From NCBI RefSeq assembly GCF_030463535.1, contig NC_132891.1, forward strand, positions 10,191,449 through 10,255,448: DNA of 64,000 nt. Direction: 5' to 3'. The DNA is from Salminus brasiliensis (Eukaryota; Chordata; Actinopteri; Characiformes; Bryconidae). Shown here piece by piece: positions 49,101-59,358 of this stretch (within the stretch, counting starts at the first letter, position 1; every line of letters starts with the position of its first letter). A program made the position numbers and the translations under genes. The notes under the pieces are model-generated. The model did not search any database and had not been told where the DNA came from. It saw only the letters and a list, made by a program, of their open reading frames with translations.

Positions 49101-52100
49101 TCCTTTGAGTGCTATTCTGTTATAATGCTTTATTTTATTTTATTTTATTTTATTTTATTTTTTGGACCCCACTGTTGTGGGTTAAAAGAGCACATTGTCA
49201 TTGTTAACTGCTGCGTGTAGCTGTTTGTGGATTGAATACTGCATTATTCATTTTTAATAATAATTAATCATAATTAAACTTTAAATTTGAAGTAAAATCC
49301 ATTTAAAAAAAACATTTGAATTTCTTCAACACAGCTACACTTATTTAAGGCAACGCACTGCCTCAACATTGTTAAGCTAGGTGAACTTTCCTATCTTACA
49401 GTGTAATATGGTCTCCTATAGAAGCCCCTGTTTATCATCAAAATCCTGTAAGATTAGCCTGGGCTAGTGTGTATGTCATTGAAAGGCTCTTTAATCATAT
49501 CCATTCCACAACCCGATTAGCAGTATAGATCTATTCGCTGCTTACTCTGTCGCCATAAACCTGCTGATGAGTTTGTTTGCCCGGACAAATCGCAGAATAC
49601 ACCGATGGCTGAATAAGTAAACACAGCTCACTGCTCCGCACAGCAGTCTGCACAGAGCAAGAGAAAAGAGACAGAGAGCAAGAGATTAGCTCGAACTAAT
49701 GAATAATAATTACAGTTTGAATGAAGCCCAGAGGCCTGGGTTATGAGTCACTATCAGACAATTAAAGAACAAGAAAAGGATATTGTGTTCGCAAGCCTGC
49801 ATGTTAAATTCATGATTACATTATTAAAGCCTGGTCATGGCACAGAAGAGCACCAAGCAGATTATATGTATTACACATGTTGCGTAGGTCTATATGTTCT
49901 ATAGCTTCCTTCAAACCATAAAGATCGGCAGTCGTGGGAGGTCAATGATTATAGTAAAAAGGTTGCAGTAGTCTGTACTTGAACTCAATATTAACTTACC
50001 CAAGGAAAGCAAAAAAAGGTATTTCAGGGGGCTGGTATGGGATCTCAGTGGGGAAACGGGTCTTAAACAAGGCTTTCACTGTTTCTGAAAGCACAGAACA
50101 GACATGTGGGCAGGTGGATAACAATTCCGCTATTTACTCCTTCTTTTTGTGTATCATTTCATTCTAGCTACTGCTACTCAGACTGGCCTTCAAGCTTATT
50201 AGCATTTTCTTTTAGCAACACTATACTGTTTTTACCCACCAAACCTCGGTTTCTACATTACTAGATGATCAAACATTCTTGGAGGTACCAAGGAAGTTCT
50301 AAAGCAAGGGCCTTATGGGAAGGAGGAGTCATAAAAAGCAAAAATCAACCCCCTTGTAAAACTGCCAGCCACTCACTGCAAGCAATATCTCCAGCACCTA
50401 ATGAACACATATCATGTCCAGACTCACTATTCATTTTTTCTGAAGATGGCACTCGTCGTTCTTGTGTTCTGCTGGTATAATCAGGGTACTCCGTAACCAG
50501 ATTCCTGGCTTTGTTTGCTAGAACCTTGAGACAGATTGCTCACTAAAACTGAATCTAATGTAGTCATCACTGCACTTAACAGTTAGTTCAATCATTTTAA
50601 TCATTTATTTGACTCAAATCAAAGTGTATTTTGTCTATTGGAGGTCAATGGACCCCACATTTGAGAACCAAGGGTACAGAACCAAGACTTTTTTTCTTCA
50701 CTACAAAGTAAATACATCAGCACAACTGCCTTTATAACCTTATAAAAGTCTGCTAACGATCATTCGACCACTGTCTGCAGAAAAACACTGCTATAGCCTT
50801 TATTTTGCTAGGCTATTTGTATTTTTACTGAGGTCACTGATTGAAGATAACACTTGCTGTGAGCACGCTCTACCCACCTCTGCTGCATCTCTTTATATCC
50901 TCACATATATTTATTTGACGGAGCACAAGCTCTTATCACATTTAGAGAGTATAAAATCCACTGATAGTGCTACTAACAGTGCCTATTAGTTTTTTCTAAA
51001 GCTTATACTCCTCATTCTTTTGTTTTGCTAATCAGTGTACTTTGTAACCACATGTCTGGCCTCGTTTGTTAGAACCTTGAGACAGATTACTGGTGCACTG
51101 TCAAGGTTCTCCTTACAACCAAAAATGAAGAAAAATTTCATCACTGTACTAAAGTGTAGTTAATTTTGAGAAATTAACTTTTTTTTTTTACTTTTTTTTT
51201 TTTTAAGGTTTTTTGTTGGCTATTGGCCTGTCCCTGAACCCTATGTTTGAGAACCATGATTTTCTACACTCTTTTTAAAGCAAAGGACTTCAGAAAGCGT
51301 TAAGGCCTTTTTTTTCTTGTGCTAAAAAATAAAGAAAACTTTTAGCCTATAACCTTTGGCATTACTATAGCATGCTGTCTGCTAGGCTACTGTACTTTCA
51401 CTTAAGTCACTTGAGTATGTGTTTAGGCTCCTCTATCCACCTCTGCTCTTACATTTTACATGAACCCATAACTAGTGAACTCAAACTGTCCAGCAGCAGC
51501 TATAAATCCAATAAGGCAGTCAACTGTTACTTCTCCTTTTCCATTAGGCCCTCAGGCTCAGGCCTCAATAATTTGGGACTTAAGTAAGGGGTAGATCTGT
51601 CTAGTCCATCAGGGGGCACTGTGAGCACCGGGCTGCTTTCTTTACCTTGCTCTCCACTGCAGACTGCCAGCAGACGGTAAGTAAAGGCTCCACAGACCGC
51701 AGCGAAGAAGCACGGACAGTAATCTCTCACTGAGTAGTGGCTGCCCATTACCTCTATACTGAAGAGCACTCCTGAGCGGGAGAGATGGGGAGAGGGGTAA
51801 TAGAATGGAGGGAGGAGGGGGTAGGGTCGATTTTGAGGCTGTCAGTGAGGCTGATGCACAGATGAGATACAGCAAAGCGAGATGAGAATTTGCTACTCTG
51901 TGGATGCCATGGTGATGGCCAGCTCACCGCTGATTGGAGCACCAAAACAGCTCGCCACGCCCACTGCCGACGCCACTACCAGCATGTCTCCTTGAGTTCT
52001 CCTCTGAGCATAAAGAGTTATTAGCATAATCACTGCACTGCTACAGTCTGAGCTTCATCAGGGAAAACAGCAGGGGAGTAAATGCACACTTAATCCAATT

Positions 52101-54861
52101 TAGTCATATCTTCTGCATGTATTTCTGTATATTGTTGTTTCCAATTTACAGTCATAACATTAAAACCAGGTGACATAACAAGAGAATAACATCCTAACGG
52201 TTAAGAGATGGGATATATGTTACATACTAGGCAGTGAGTGATCAGTCAGTTCGTAAAGTTGACATGCTGGAAGAAGACAAAATGGGAAAGTGAGGGCCTA
52301 GATTGTGATGGCTAGACAATCAGGTCAGAGCATCTCCAAGTCTTGTGGGGTGTTCCTGGTATTCAGTGGTCAGTACCTAGCAAAAGGTGGGATAACCAGT
52401 GAACTGGGTGACAGGGTTATGGTGCTCAAAGCTCAATAATGTGATCCATGGAGGCCCTACCTCACAACTAAGGGTGCTACAGAGGGTTCTTATAGCCATG
52501 CCATAGATGAGCCATTTTTGGTTCCATGAGGAACCCTTTTTTGTAAAAGAGCTGTGAATATGAAGAAGCTTTTAAACATTTTAGGAAGTTGGTGTAAATG
52601 TTCTTTAGCTATTTATAGGTTCTTCACATTCTCAGCTTGTTTACAAAAATGTTCCTCTATGGCATTCCCCAAAGAACCCTTTGTAGCACTTATACATATA
52701 TTTTTTAATCCTAGAGGACTTAAATGATCTGCTGCCAGATATCATAGGATACCTTCAGAGACCTTGTGAGTCCATGCCTCTAAGGCTCAGAGCTGTTTGG
52801 GGGCATGAAGAGGGGGCCTACACAATATTAGGCAAGTGGTTTTAATGTTACAGCTGATTGGTGTATGTACAGTTTTCTTAGGGGTTATATGTTGAATATG
52901 TTAGGACACTTGGGTAAGTGGGGTACCTGTTTTGTGCCACAAGCAGAGGCATACAGACGGTGCAAGTATGCTCCCACCATGTTAGACAGATGGACAAATG
53001 GACCCTGTGGAGGATACTGATTATCAGAGAGGCCAGAATAAGCCGAACGTTCAAATTAGCAGAACTGAATTGCTCTGAACTGCTATGGGCTACTCAGCAG
53101 CCATCACATCACTTCACATCAATTATGTCTTACCACTTTTCCAAGGAACACAGTGCTACCTGCAGACAGTGTACAGATCAGACCCACGAGTTTAGCAAAC
53201 AGATTAGACAGAGACAGGTAGTCTGGCAGCTGTACACCTGACAGAATCGTCCTCATTTCAGGCAGACCTGAACCTGAGTCAGACACACAGATGGAGAAAA
53301 GATAAACAGCATGTGTCTTACTGCAAAAGCTTCACTTCTTAATATTTATTCATATATCTACTACTAGATCATTTGCATGGGAAGCCCATAAAGTGGTTAG
53401 TGTAGTGTAGCAGGTAACAACACAGCCTTCCCTGTGGCAGATTAGGGTTTGATTCCCTACCTGTGATGCCCTGGATAAGAGCATCATGAATGTAAAATGA
53501 GGTTAACAACATGAAACCTGCAGACTGGGGGCAGATGCTGTGAGAGAAGCTGGTTGAGAGAGCACAGAGGCAGGCTGGGTACAGCGTCCAGCACAGGAAC
53601 TGCAGCAGGATGTGACCCTCCAGACAGCTGTAGAGCCAGTGGTGGGCTAGCATACAACGATAAGATAATACAGTTTTAGATAAGAGTAGCCATCTAAATT
53701 CACCACTCAATTCATAAAATATACTAAAATATACACTATATGTCCAAATGTTTGTGGACACCCCTTCTAATGAAGGCACTCTACGTCTACACTGCTTGTT
53801 CAGTCCCTGTAGATAAGTTTAGCCAATAGAAAAGGACTCTCTGTAGCAGAAAAACATGAAACGATTTGCACCATGCCTATACTAAAAAAAAAAGATAATT
53901 TGCATATTTGAAAAATACTCTTTAATAATTAAAATGATTTGTTACACCTACTTAATATTAGTTTATCTCTGTTGTTAATTTAGTTAGAATCAACTGTGAA
54001 TCTACCCTAGAATCAGTCTTGTGCACAGAAGGCACAGTAACAAAGACAGCCAAATATAGAAATAATTAAATACATGAAAACTGGGGATATGGGCCCTTAA
54101 TTGATGCTTTTTAAAAAATATATAATGAATTGAATAAATAATATTAATAACTGTCTTTGCTCCAGAAGTCATGACAACCCAAGTTGTGGTTTCCAGATCC
54201 AGCTTACCTTTCAAGAGCTTGGCCACAGTCAGGTCCATTGAGAAACTCATGAGAGCCATAAGAACTCCCAAAGCAGCATAACAGTACCACTCCAGTCCAG
54301 CTAGACAGAGCATAGCATTCTGCACACGTATGGCACAGCCTGTTCAATAGAGGTAAATGACACTGATGTGTTCACACTGAGTCTGAGTGTAACGTGAAGA
54401 TTAGGGCTATTGACAGATAGAAGGGTCTCAGAGTCATCAATGGCTAGCTGAGTGCAATGAAGACAGGGAGGAAAATTACAGCTGGGATTCTTAAAATCAG
54501 ACTTCACCTCTGATCCGTGATCGGGCAGACCGCCATGGTTTCCAAGGGCGCTCATTAGAGATAATTAACTTGTCCTGTGCGGTTTCTGACTGTGAGCTGG
54601 CTTGCTGTGCACCATGTTGTTTATTTTCATCAAGGCTGGGGTAGCTTACATAAACCTGCTCCATTGTCTAGGGGCATATTACAGCATTACTACACTCATT
54701 AAAGGAAAACAATATTTGGATCATAACCCAAAAACCTACTGGAGACTTTATATAAGGGTTATATAAGAGAGAGCTTACCTTTGCAAGCAGCCTGTTCAGT
54801 CCTACATGGAATGATGGTATAGTCTGAACGAAATTCACAAACCATAGCCACTCCCTAAGAT
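37153..54861 (-). CDS. clcnk: ClC-K-type (kidney) chloride channel
   Basis: Dimeric voltage-gated chloride channel of renal and ionocyte epithelia; mammalian ClC-K needs the subunit barttin. Coding exons on the - strand in order: 54861-54779, 54319-54208, 53646-53518, 53273-53134, 53004-52927, 52003-51928, 51771-51646, 50084-50000, 49647-49546, 48697-48613, 48512-48348, 47052-46983, 46849-46742, 46350-46134, 45938-45805, 45518-45448, 40884-40804, 38473-38387, 37191-37153. All have GT-AG borders and every phase joins. About 661 residues result, before the first exon is added. Signatures: LGVLMAL, GSGLPE (selectivity), FLGKVGPFVHLS with Val in place of the gating glutamate, [45 protein letters not shown], then two CBS domains. 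The last exon encodes only [12 protein letters not shown]. The Val and the neighbours point to ClC-K and not ClC-1/2. Human has two such genes here. Confidence 0.95.
37440..37630 (+). mobile_element. CCAAT/octamer MITE copy
   Basis: CATTGGCTCATGGCATC then ATTTGCAT at 37532-37539 and CACTCACCATCAATGTGTAG. Lies in the last clcnk intron. Confidence 0.7.
38332..38359. repeat. (GT)n, read as (CA)n on the clcnk strand
   Basis: Pure dinucleotide run. On the clcnk sense strand the CA repeat begins 28 bases after the donor of the penultimate coding exon. Confidence 0.95.
38645..39072 (+). mobile_element. hAT-like non-autonomous element
   Basis: Begins CAGGGCTGGCCCAAGCCTTT and ends near GCCCTGGGCCGG, an imperfect inverted repeat. 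Inner borders carry GTGGGGCCCTAGGCAG and TTGGGGCCCTAAGCGG, also inverted. No open frame. The CAGGG-type end fits the hAT superfamily. Confidence 0.55.
39660..39960 (+). mobile_element. CCAAT/octamer MITE copy
   Basis: Begins ACACTGTAAAAAAATACTG and carries CCATTGGTTCCTGGTATC, ATTTGCAT at 39869-39876 and CACTCACCGTCAATGTGTAG. Confidence 0.65.
43510..43870 (+). mobile_element. CCAAT/octamer MITE-related module inside the array
   Basis: ACCCATTGGCTTCTGGTACC then ATTTGCAT at 43575-43582 and CCATCATTGTGTTGTCATTC. Highly similar to 44755-45110, including the 200 bases that follow. Confidence 0.65.
44755..45110 (+). mobile_element. CCAAT/octamer MITE-related module inside the array, second copy
   Basis: ACCCATTGGCTTCTGGCACC then ATTTGCAT at 44826-44833. 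Shares its downstream tail (GTATCCACTGATGTGCTGTT) with the copy at 43510-43870, so the two arose by duplication. Confidence 0.65.
46080..46117. repeat. (GAGCT)7 pentanucleotide repeat
   Basis: Seven GAGCT units in a clcnk intron. On the clcnk strand the repeat starts about 17 bases after the donor of exon 46350-46134. Confidence 0.9.
46395..46625. mobile_element. Hairpin MITE (ACTCTTAAAAA type)
   Basis: Begins ACACTCTTAAAAAAATAAAG, contains AAGGAACCAAAG-type and CATCTCATTACAAAC blocks, and ends near TACAAGAGTG. Same family as 63066-63252. It sits between two clcnk exons. Confidence 0.55.
47790..47960 (-). mobile_element. CCAAT/octamer MITE copy interrupted by poly-G
   Basis: On the - strand CCCATTGGCTCCTGGCAC precedes a mutated octamer at 47897-47904. 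A run of 15 G (47868-47882) separates it from CACTCACTATCAGCGTG-type sequence. Confidence 0.6.
48743..49412 (+). mobile_element. CCAAT/octamer MITE, longest copy with both ends
   Basis: Left end TACACTGTAG, right end CTTACAGTGTA, with the internal module ATTGGTTCCTGGCACC, ATTTGCAT (49028-49035) and CTCACCATCAGTGTATAG. A (TTTTA)n run lies inside at 49130-49161. About 670 bp with no open frame. It defines the probable borders of the family. Confidence 0.6.
52145..52868 (+). mobile_element. Tc1-like transposon, internally deleted, with nested repeat
   Basis: Left end near CATAACATTAAAACCAGGTG, right end GTGGTTTTAATGTTACAGCT followed by GATTGGTGTA. The left part keeps transposase-gene sequence (TTGTGATGGCTAGACAATCA, CAGAGCATCTCCAAG, TTGTGGGGTGTTCCTGGTAT) and the right part keeps the distal end (TCTGCTGCCAGATATCATAG). 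The centre is replaced by a hairpin MITE at 52470-52700. It lies in the clcnk intron between exons 53004-52927 and 52003-51928. Confidence 0.75.
52470..52700. mobile_element. Hairpin MITE nested in the Tc1-like element
   Basis: GAGGAACCCTTTTTTGTAAA and CAAAGAACCCTTTGTAGC face each other across GTTTACAAAAATG. Same type as 46395-46625 and 63066-63252. Confidence 0.5.
53393..53505 (+). mobile_element. tRNA-derived SINE next to a clcnk splice donor
   Basis: A-box-like TGGTTAGTGTAGTGTAGC, B-box-like GGGTTTGATTCCC, and the tail GCCCTGGATAAGAGCATC then AATGTAAA. Its 3' end is about 11 bases from the donor GT at 53516-53517 of clcnk exon 53646-53518, inside the intron. Confidence 0.7.
53731..53880 (+). 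mobile_element. MITE fragment in a clcnk intron
   Basis: Left end ACACTATATGTCCAAATGTT with the following GGACACCCCTTCTAATGAA. Truncated after about 150 bases. Same family as 15969-16288. Confidence 0.7.
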
Positions 54862-55854
54862 CTGGAAAGAACTAGAAAAAAACATAAAGCTAGTTTAGCT
54901 CTAACTTATTAACAGTGTTGTTGTCCTTTCTTGTTATTGCCCCAGGGCATGCACTGGGTTGGAACACAGGGAGAATTAGCTTCCCTTGATTTGTTTTCAG
55001 TTACATTCATTCTGATCCTCTAATTGTCATTCAGACACCAGCTTCTCCTGGCCTTTTAGATGTTTAATTAGAGGCCGAATGGAGTCTGAACACTGAAGCG
55101 ACGGGGTCTTCATTAGTGGGTGAGAGAATACAGCTCACAGGAAGTGATAAAACCCAATGACCTTCAGAGAGTCTTTCTGTAGAACATTTGGCCGTCTATA
55201 AAGAGCCCAGACTTTAGTTGTCCCTTTAAGCATAAAGCAGAAACATGAATTATGGAGCAAAGCGTGGCAGTCTTTTGTATTGTGTTGGTTCTGCACCTCT
55301 GAACTGGAGAGTACAGAATGAATGGAGCGCTATTTGAATGCAGTGCATTTCCAGCTTCAGAGGGTGAAGGCAGTCGTTTTCCCAGATGCATATTTGGCAG
55401 AAGATTTGTAGACATAAAACCTTAGCTGCTTAGACATACAGAGTTAGCTGGGAGTGCAAGGTTAAGGCCAGTACTGAGATATGTTAGATCTGGTTCTAAT
55501 GGACAGATTCAAAATGATCTTTTAAAACAATTCTGGCTCTAAAATCTGATTGGCTGAGCCTAGTTTGAAGCTGATGTACAGAGAATATGCATCGGTATAG
55601 ACTCAAATGCGTGGGTAAAAAAAGAAAATAGTGAGCCTATAGGCCTACTTCACTGAAGGTATTAGTATTTCATCAATGTTTACTAAAAGTACTGGATCCA
55701 TGTGTACTAAAAGTGGAAAAATAGGGATCCAGAAATATAACTAAGTGACAGGAAAACACATTCCAGTAAAGAAAATTCTGCAGTAGTAAGCAATAATATG
55801 ATGTGTGATGTGGCTAATTAGCAGTACTAGTCTTCAACACTGCACAGGTCATGT

Positions 55855-56135
55855 GTGTGTGCACCAGGTACCTAGAGTAGTGGGTTGGGTCTTTGCTCTG
55901 GTCACTGTCTTTAAAGAGTTTGGTGTGTTCTCTCCGTGCCAGCATGGGTCTGGGTGCTCCAGTCTCCTCCCACCTCCCAAAAACACATGGTAGGTCTTTT
56001 GACTATGTGTGCGCATGTGTGAATGGCTGTGTGTGATGTACCGGGCAATGGACTGGCACCCTGTCTACGGGCATTCCTGCCTTGTGCCCAATGATTCCTT
56101 TTGGGCTCCGGACCAGGAAGAATAAGATAAGAGAA
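55855..56135 (+). mobile_element. L2/Maui-type LINE 3'-end-like repeat
   Basis: GAGTTTGGTGTGTTCTCTCC, GGTGCTCCAGTCTCCTCCCA, AATGGACTGGCACCCTGTCT, CCTGCCTTGTGCCCAATGAT and GGGCTCCGGACC follow in the order known for this abundant fish repeat. No open frame. Confidence 0.65.
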
Positions 56136-58811
56136 TTAATGGAAGTCAACTTGGCCGGGGGTTTCCCGAAAGCATCTTAGGACAAGGATGACTCTCAGAT
56201 CTCAGATTGCATTTTGGAGATCAAGGGTTACTACAGTAATTACCATTAGGCAATTACTATGCTTCAGGGGGATTTAGGTTCTCCGTTTCACGTGGTGCCT
56301 AACAATATTCTGTACCTGGGAAAAGGCCTTGAGCAACACATGTTCTCGATTGACTTATTGCTTTAATAACTTACATCAGTCAGTCATGCAGATTAGTTCA
56401 GGTATTATCTGAGTTGATTGTAACAGAATGCCAGTCAAACACATGCCTCTATAGTGCTGTTCATGTTAAACTCTTGAATTGTACCGTAGTTCCCCTGTAT
56501 TATTTCCCATCCATCTTTTTTGTTCACTCTGCAGGAGTTACTGAAAACTGAAAACTAAAACTCAATGGAAAACCAGAGTGCTGAATAACTGCACATCAGA
56601 CCAAAGGTGAAACTGCACTTGATTTAAATGCTAAAATCAGCCTTCAAGCTTTCACTCCCCCAGCAGACTCAATCTGCACCAGTCTGAGTGGTGTGTGCAT
56701 GAAATGCCATATTCTCTCTCCACTGCATGACTGATGAGCTGATGCCCTCTGTCATTCCTCATTTCATCTGCTTTATTTGTCTTTCAGTAACCATCTGTCT
56801 TTATGTGTCTGATTTAGACTGCATTTTTGGAGAAATTCATTATAGATGTAACAACGTGACTAAGTTTCTTTATTTCCCATCAGGAGCAGACATGGTTTTT
56901 TCAACAGTTTAGGCTTATTTAGTTCAGGCTTTTATAAGAACAATGAGACATAGTATGGAATAGCAATAATCATACATTATGTATATCTACGCACATGCAC
57001 TGTAACACGTCTCCTAACCTCTTTGTCTCCTTCAGCACGTCCCTTTTTATCTTTAGCTCATGGAAATTAAATTAGGGGGTACATAATTGTCTGTTTAAAA
57101 AAGTAACTGATCAGCCAAGAGACGTGTGGTGTCTAAAGTTTGCTTCTTTAGTTTTGCATTGGAGCTAGGAGGCTAATGTAGCTAAAAGGTAATGCAGGCC
57201 TCAAGGTCGTAGAGGAGAGTTAATACTGGGGGACAGCTGAGAACAGAAGCTCTGACAAAATTTAGTCTCAGAACACAGAAACTTGTGAGACTAGCCTTAA
57301 CAGCGTACAGTATGAACAGCCTTCTTAACTCCAAATTTATTCTAATATCTTCTTTTTTCTTTTCTTATGTGGGTGATCAGTGTCTGATGTGGGAGTGAGT
57401 TGCAACGAGGAATTCTCTGCTGGTTGGAAAAGCCAGTTGACATTTCAAAACAGGCAGCGACAAGAAAGGCAATATTGTCACATTCATTATTACCATCTCC
57501 ATTTGCAACATGACTCCATGAATAATGCATGTATGTAATAAATAGTAGGAAGTCAGCTTGTCCAACTAAAAAAACAACGGCAGCTCCAACTTGCTAACAC
57601 AGGGCAACAGAGTAGCATAGTATAGTGAAACCTCCAGCTAATGTGGACTAACTCAGCTCTGGCTAACTCAGGGTAGTGAAGGCTAATCTTAGCTAACAGG
57701 GTTATTTGTGTAGCAGGGCACAGAGTAACTGCCCCAAGGTCTTTGGGAAGTGATGTTATCCATTTTATGTATGTGGTATGATGTCAGAAACCATATAAGA
57801 TTGAGATTATGTAGCAACGTCACATGGTTTAAGGCAAGTGGGTGATCATTTAGGTATGCCGATTACACAATTACCAGAGATAATTAACAGTGCAACACTA
57901 AAGAAGCAGACATCAAACATGTCTTGGCTAGTCTGTTATGTTTGGGTTGGGTGGAAAGTTATGTAACTTTGCTGTAGGTTTGTCTGTAGGTTGTCCAAGC
58001 ACTTATGCTACTGCCCTACTGAGAACACGCCCTTATACATAGGGTGACCAGATGTCCTATTTTTTTCCTGATATGTTCTCTTTTTGGGATAAAAAAATCA
58101 AAAATAAATAATACATCCAATCAGGATTTCTAAATTGGGTCAAGCTGCCTCCCACCGCATCTGACTTACCACACCAAAAATGCAAATGGAAATAAACACA
58201 AATCCAATCAAATCAATGTCACACAGTTATAGCCTTTTAGACACACCAGGAGGGCCGAACTGTGGTAAAATAGTAAAAAGTAGTGTTTTTAAAATTATTT
58301 TGAATATATATATATATATATAGTAAATACTATAATATATGCTGTTATAATGTGTGTTTTTTTTGTGCCTTTTTTATTTCATGAGTTGAAATTTAAGTTA
58401 TTAAAGGAGGTTCTTTGGCCCTAAAGTCTACCAGGGCTATTCTTGGTAAATTATGTATTAATGCTCATTAACTGCTGCACAAATTTAGAGATCTTTTACT
58501 GTCTCCCACCCTCACACGAACACATTGCCACAGTCCAACAACAGGCCTACTTGAAGCCTCCCATCCACAGCTCCCTAACCATGGCAGGCGCCTGTTTGTC
58601 CGCAATGTCCTCTTTTTTGAAACCCAAAATAATGTCACTCTTCTTATATTCCCTCAGTAAAACGCATAACGAGAACAAGTCATACAATGTTTTCTATGAA
58701 GCTCTGGCGTTACTGAGACTGTTATCAAAAAAAAAATCCAAGCATAGACTTTCTCCACGTTCCAGCACAGCCTGTGCTAGGAGAGATTAACACAAACAAT
58801 ATAAACAGCTG

Positions 58812-58875
58812 CATGCTCTCTCTCTCTTTCTGTCTCTCTCTCTCACGCTCTCTCGCTCTCTCTCGCTCTCTCTCA
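58812..58875. repeat. CT-rich simple repeat
   Basis: Interrupted (CT)n with CGCT variants over about 64 bases. Confidence 0.9.
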
Positions 58876-59309
58876 CCAGAATAGAATCACTTCAGTGCAC
58901 AGCACTGCTTTGGTGACGCATGCTGTGGGGGGAAGTGGTGAGTTGCTGTGCTGGATTTAGACGATTAGTGAAGGACTTTAAAGTTTACTCAGATAGGGGG
59001 AAGGAGCCGCGCTGTGCTCGGCGACATGACTTGCATACTAGAGAGGACGCTACCGATGACCTTCAGAAAAACAACACAAGGACAGAGGAGGAAAAATGCT
59101 CATATTTCTGTAAACCATTTGCAGCCATTCTGTTCTCTTGCTGTAGAGAGAAGCACACTCTGCTTTGATGAAAAGAGGCTAAAAATGCTGAGAAAATGAA
59201 AAATATTGATTGACATATGGATTTGAAAGGAAATGCTGATGCACTGTATATCTAAAGATATGAACAGATTATCTGTTCCCCAAAACAAATGGCACCTAAT
59301 CCCCTTTAC

Positions 59310-59358
59310 TGACATCATCCGTGCTTTGACTGCATGCTCCCAGCCACATTCCTTCCAT
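59310..59358 (-). CDS. clcnk: Candidate first coding exon of clcnk
   Basis: On the - strand, ACATGG starts a 49-base frame, MEGMWLGACSQSTDDV, that ends in phase 1 at the donor GTAAAG. This is the phase required by the next exon (54861), and the join gives Asn followed by LREWLWF. Human ClC-K also has 17 residues before the matching LQELW and also begins Met-Glu. Support is phase, length and start context only; sequence similarity is minimal, and the implied first intron is about 4.4 kb. Confidence 0.4.

Larger units (their letters stand above)
54862..59309. other. clcnk 5' intron or 5' flank
   Basis: Intron 1 if the candidate exon at 59310-59358 is real, otherwise upstream flank. Holds the LINE-like repeat at 55855-56135, a CT-rich stretch at 58812-58875 and an AT run at 58306-58322. 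No other exon was recognised. Confidence 0.5.

Noticed and set aside
58022-58110. AGGGTGACCAGATGTCC as a conserved regulatory site
   Set aside because: The phrase is common in vertebrate repeats and the surrounding sequence is AT-rich and unstructured.
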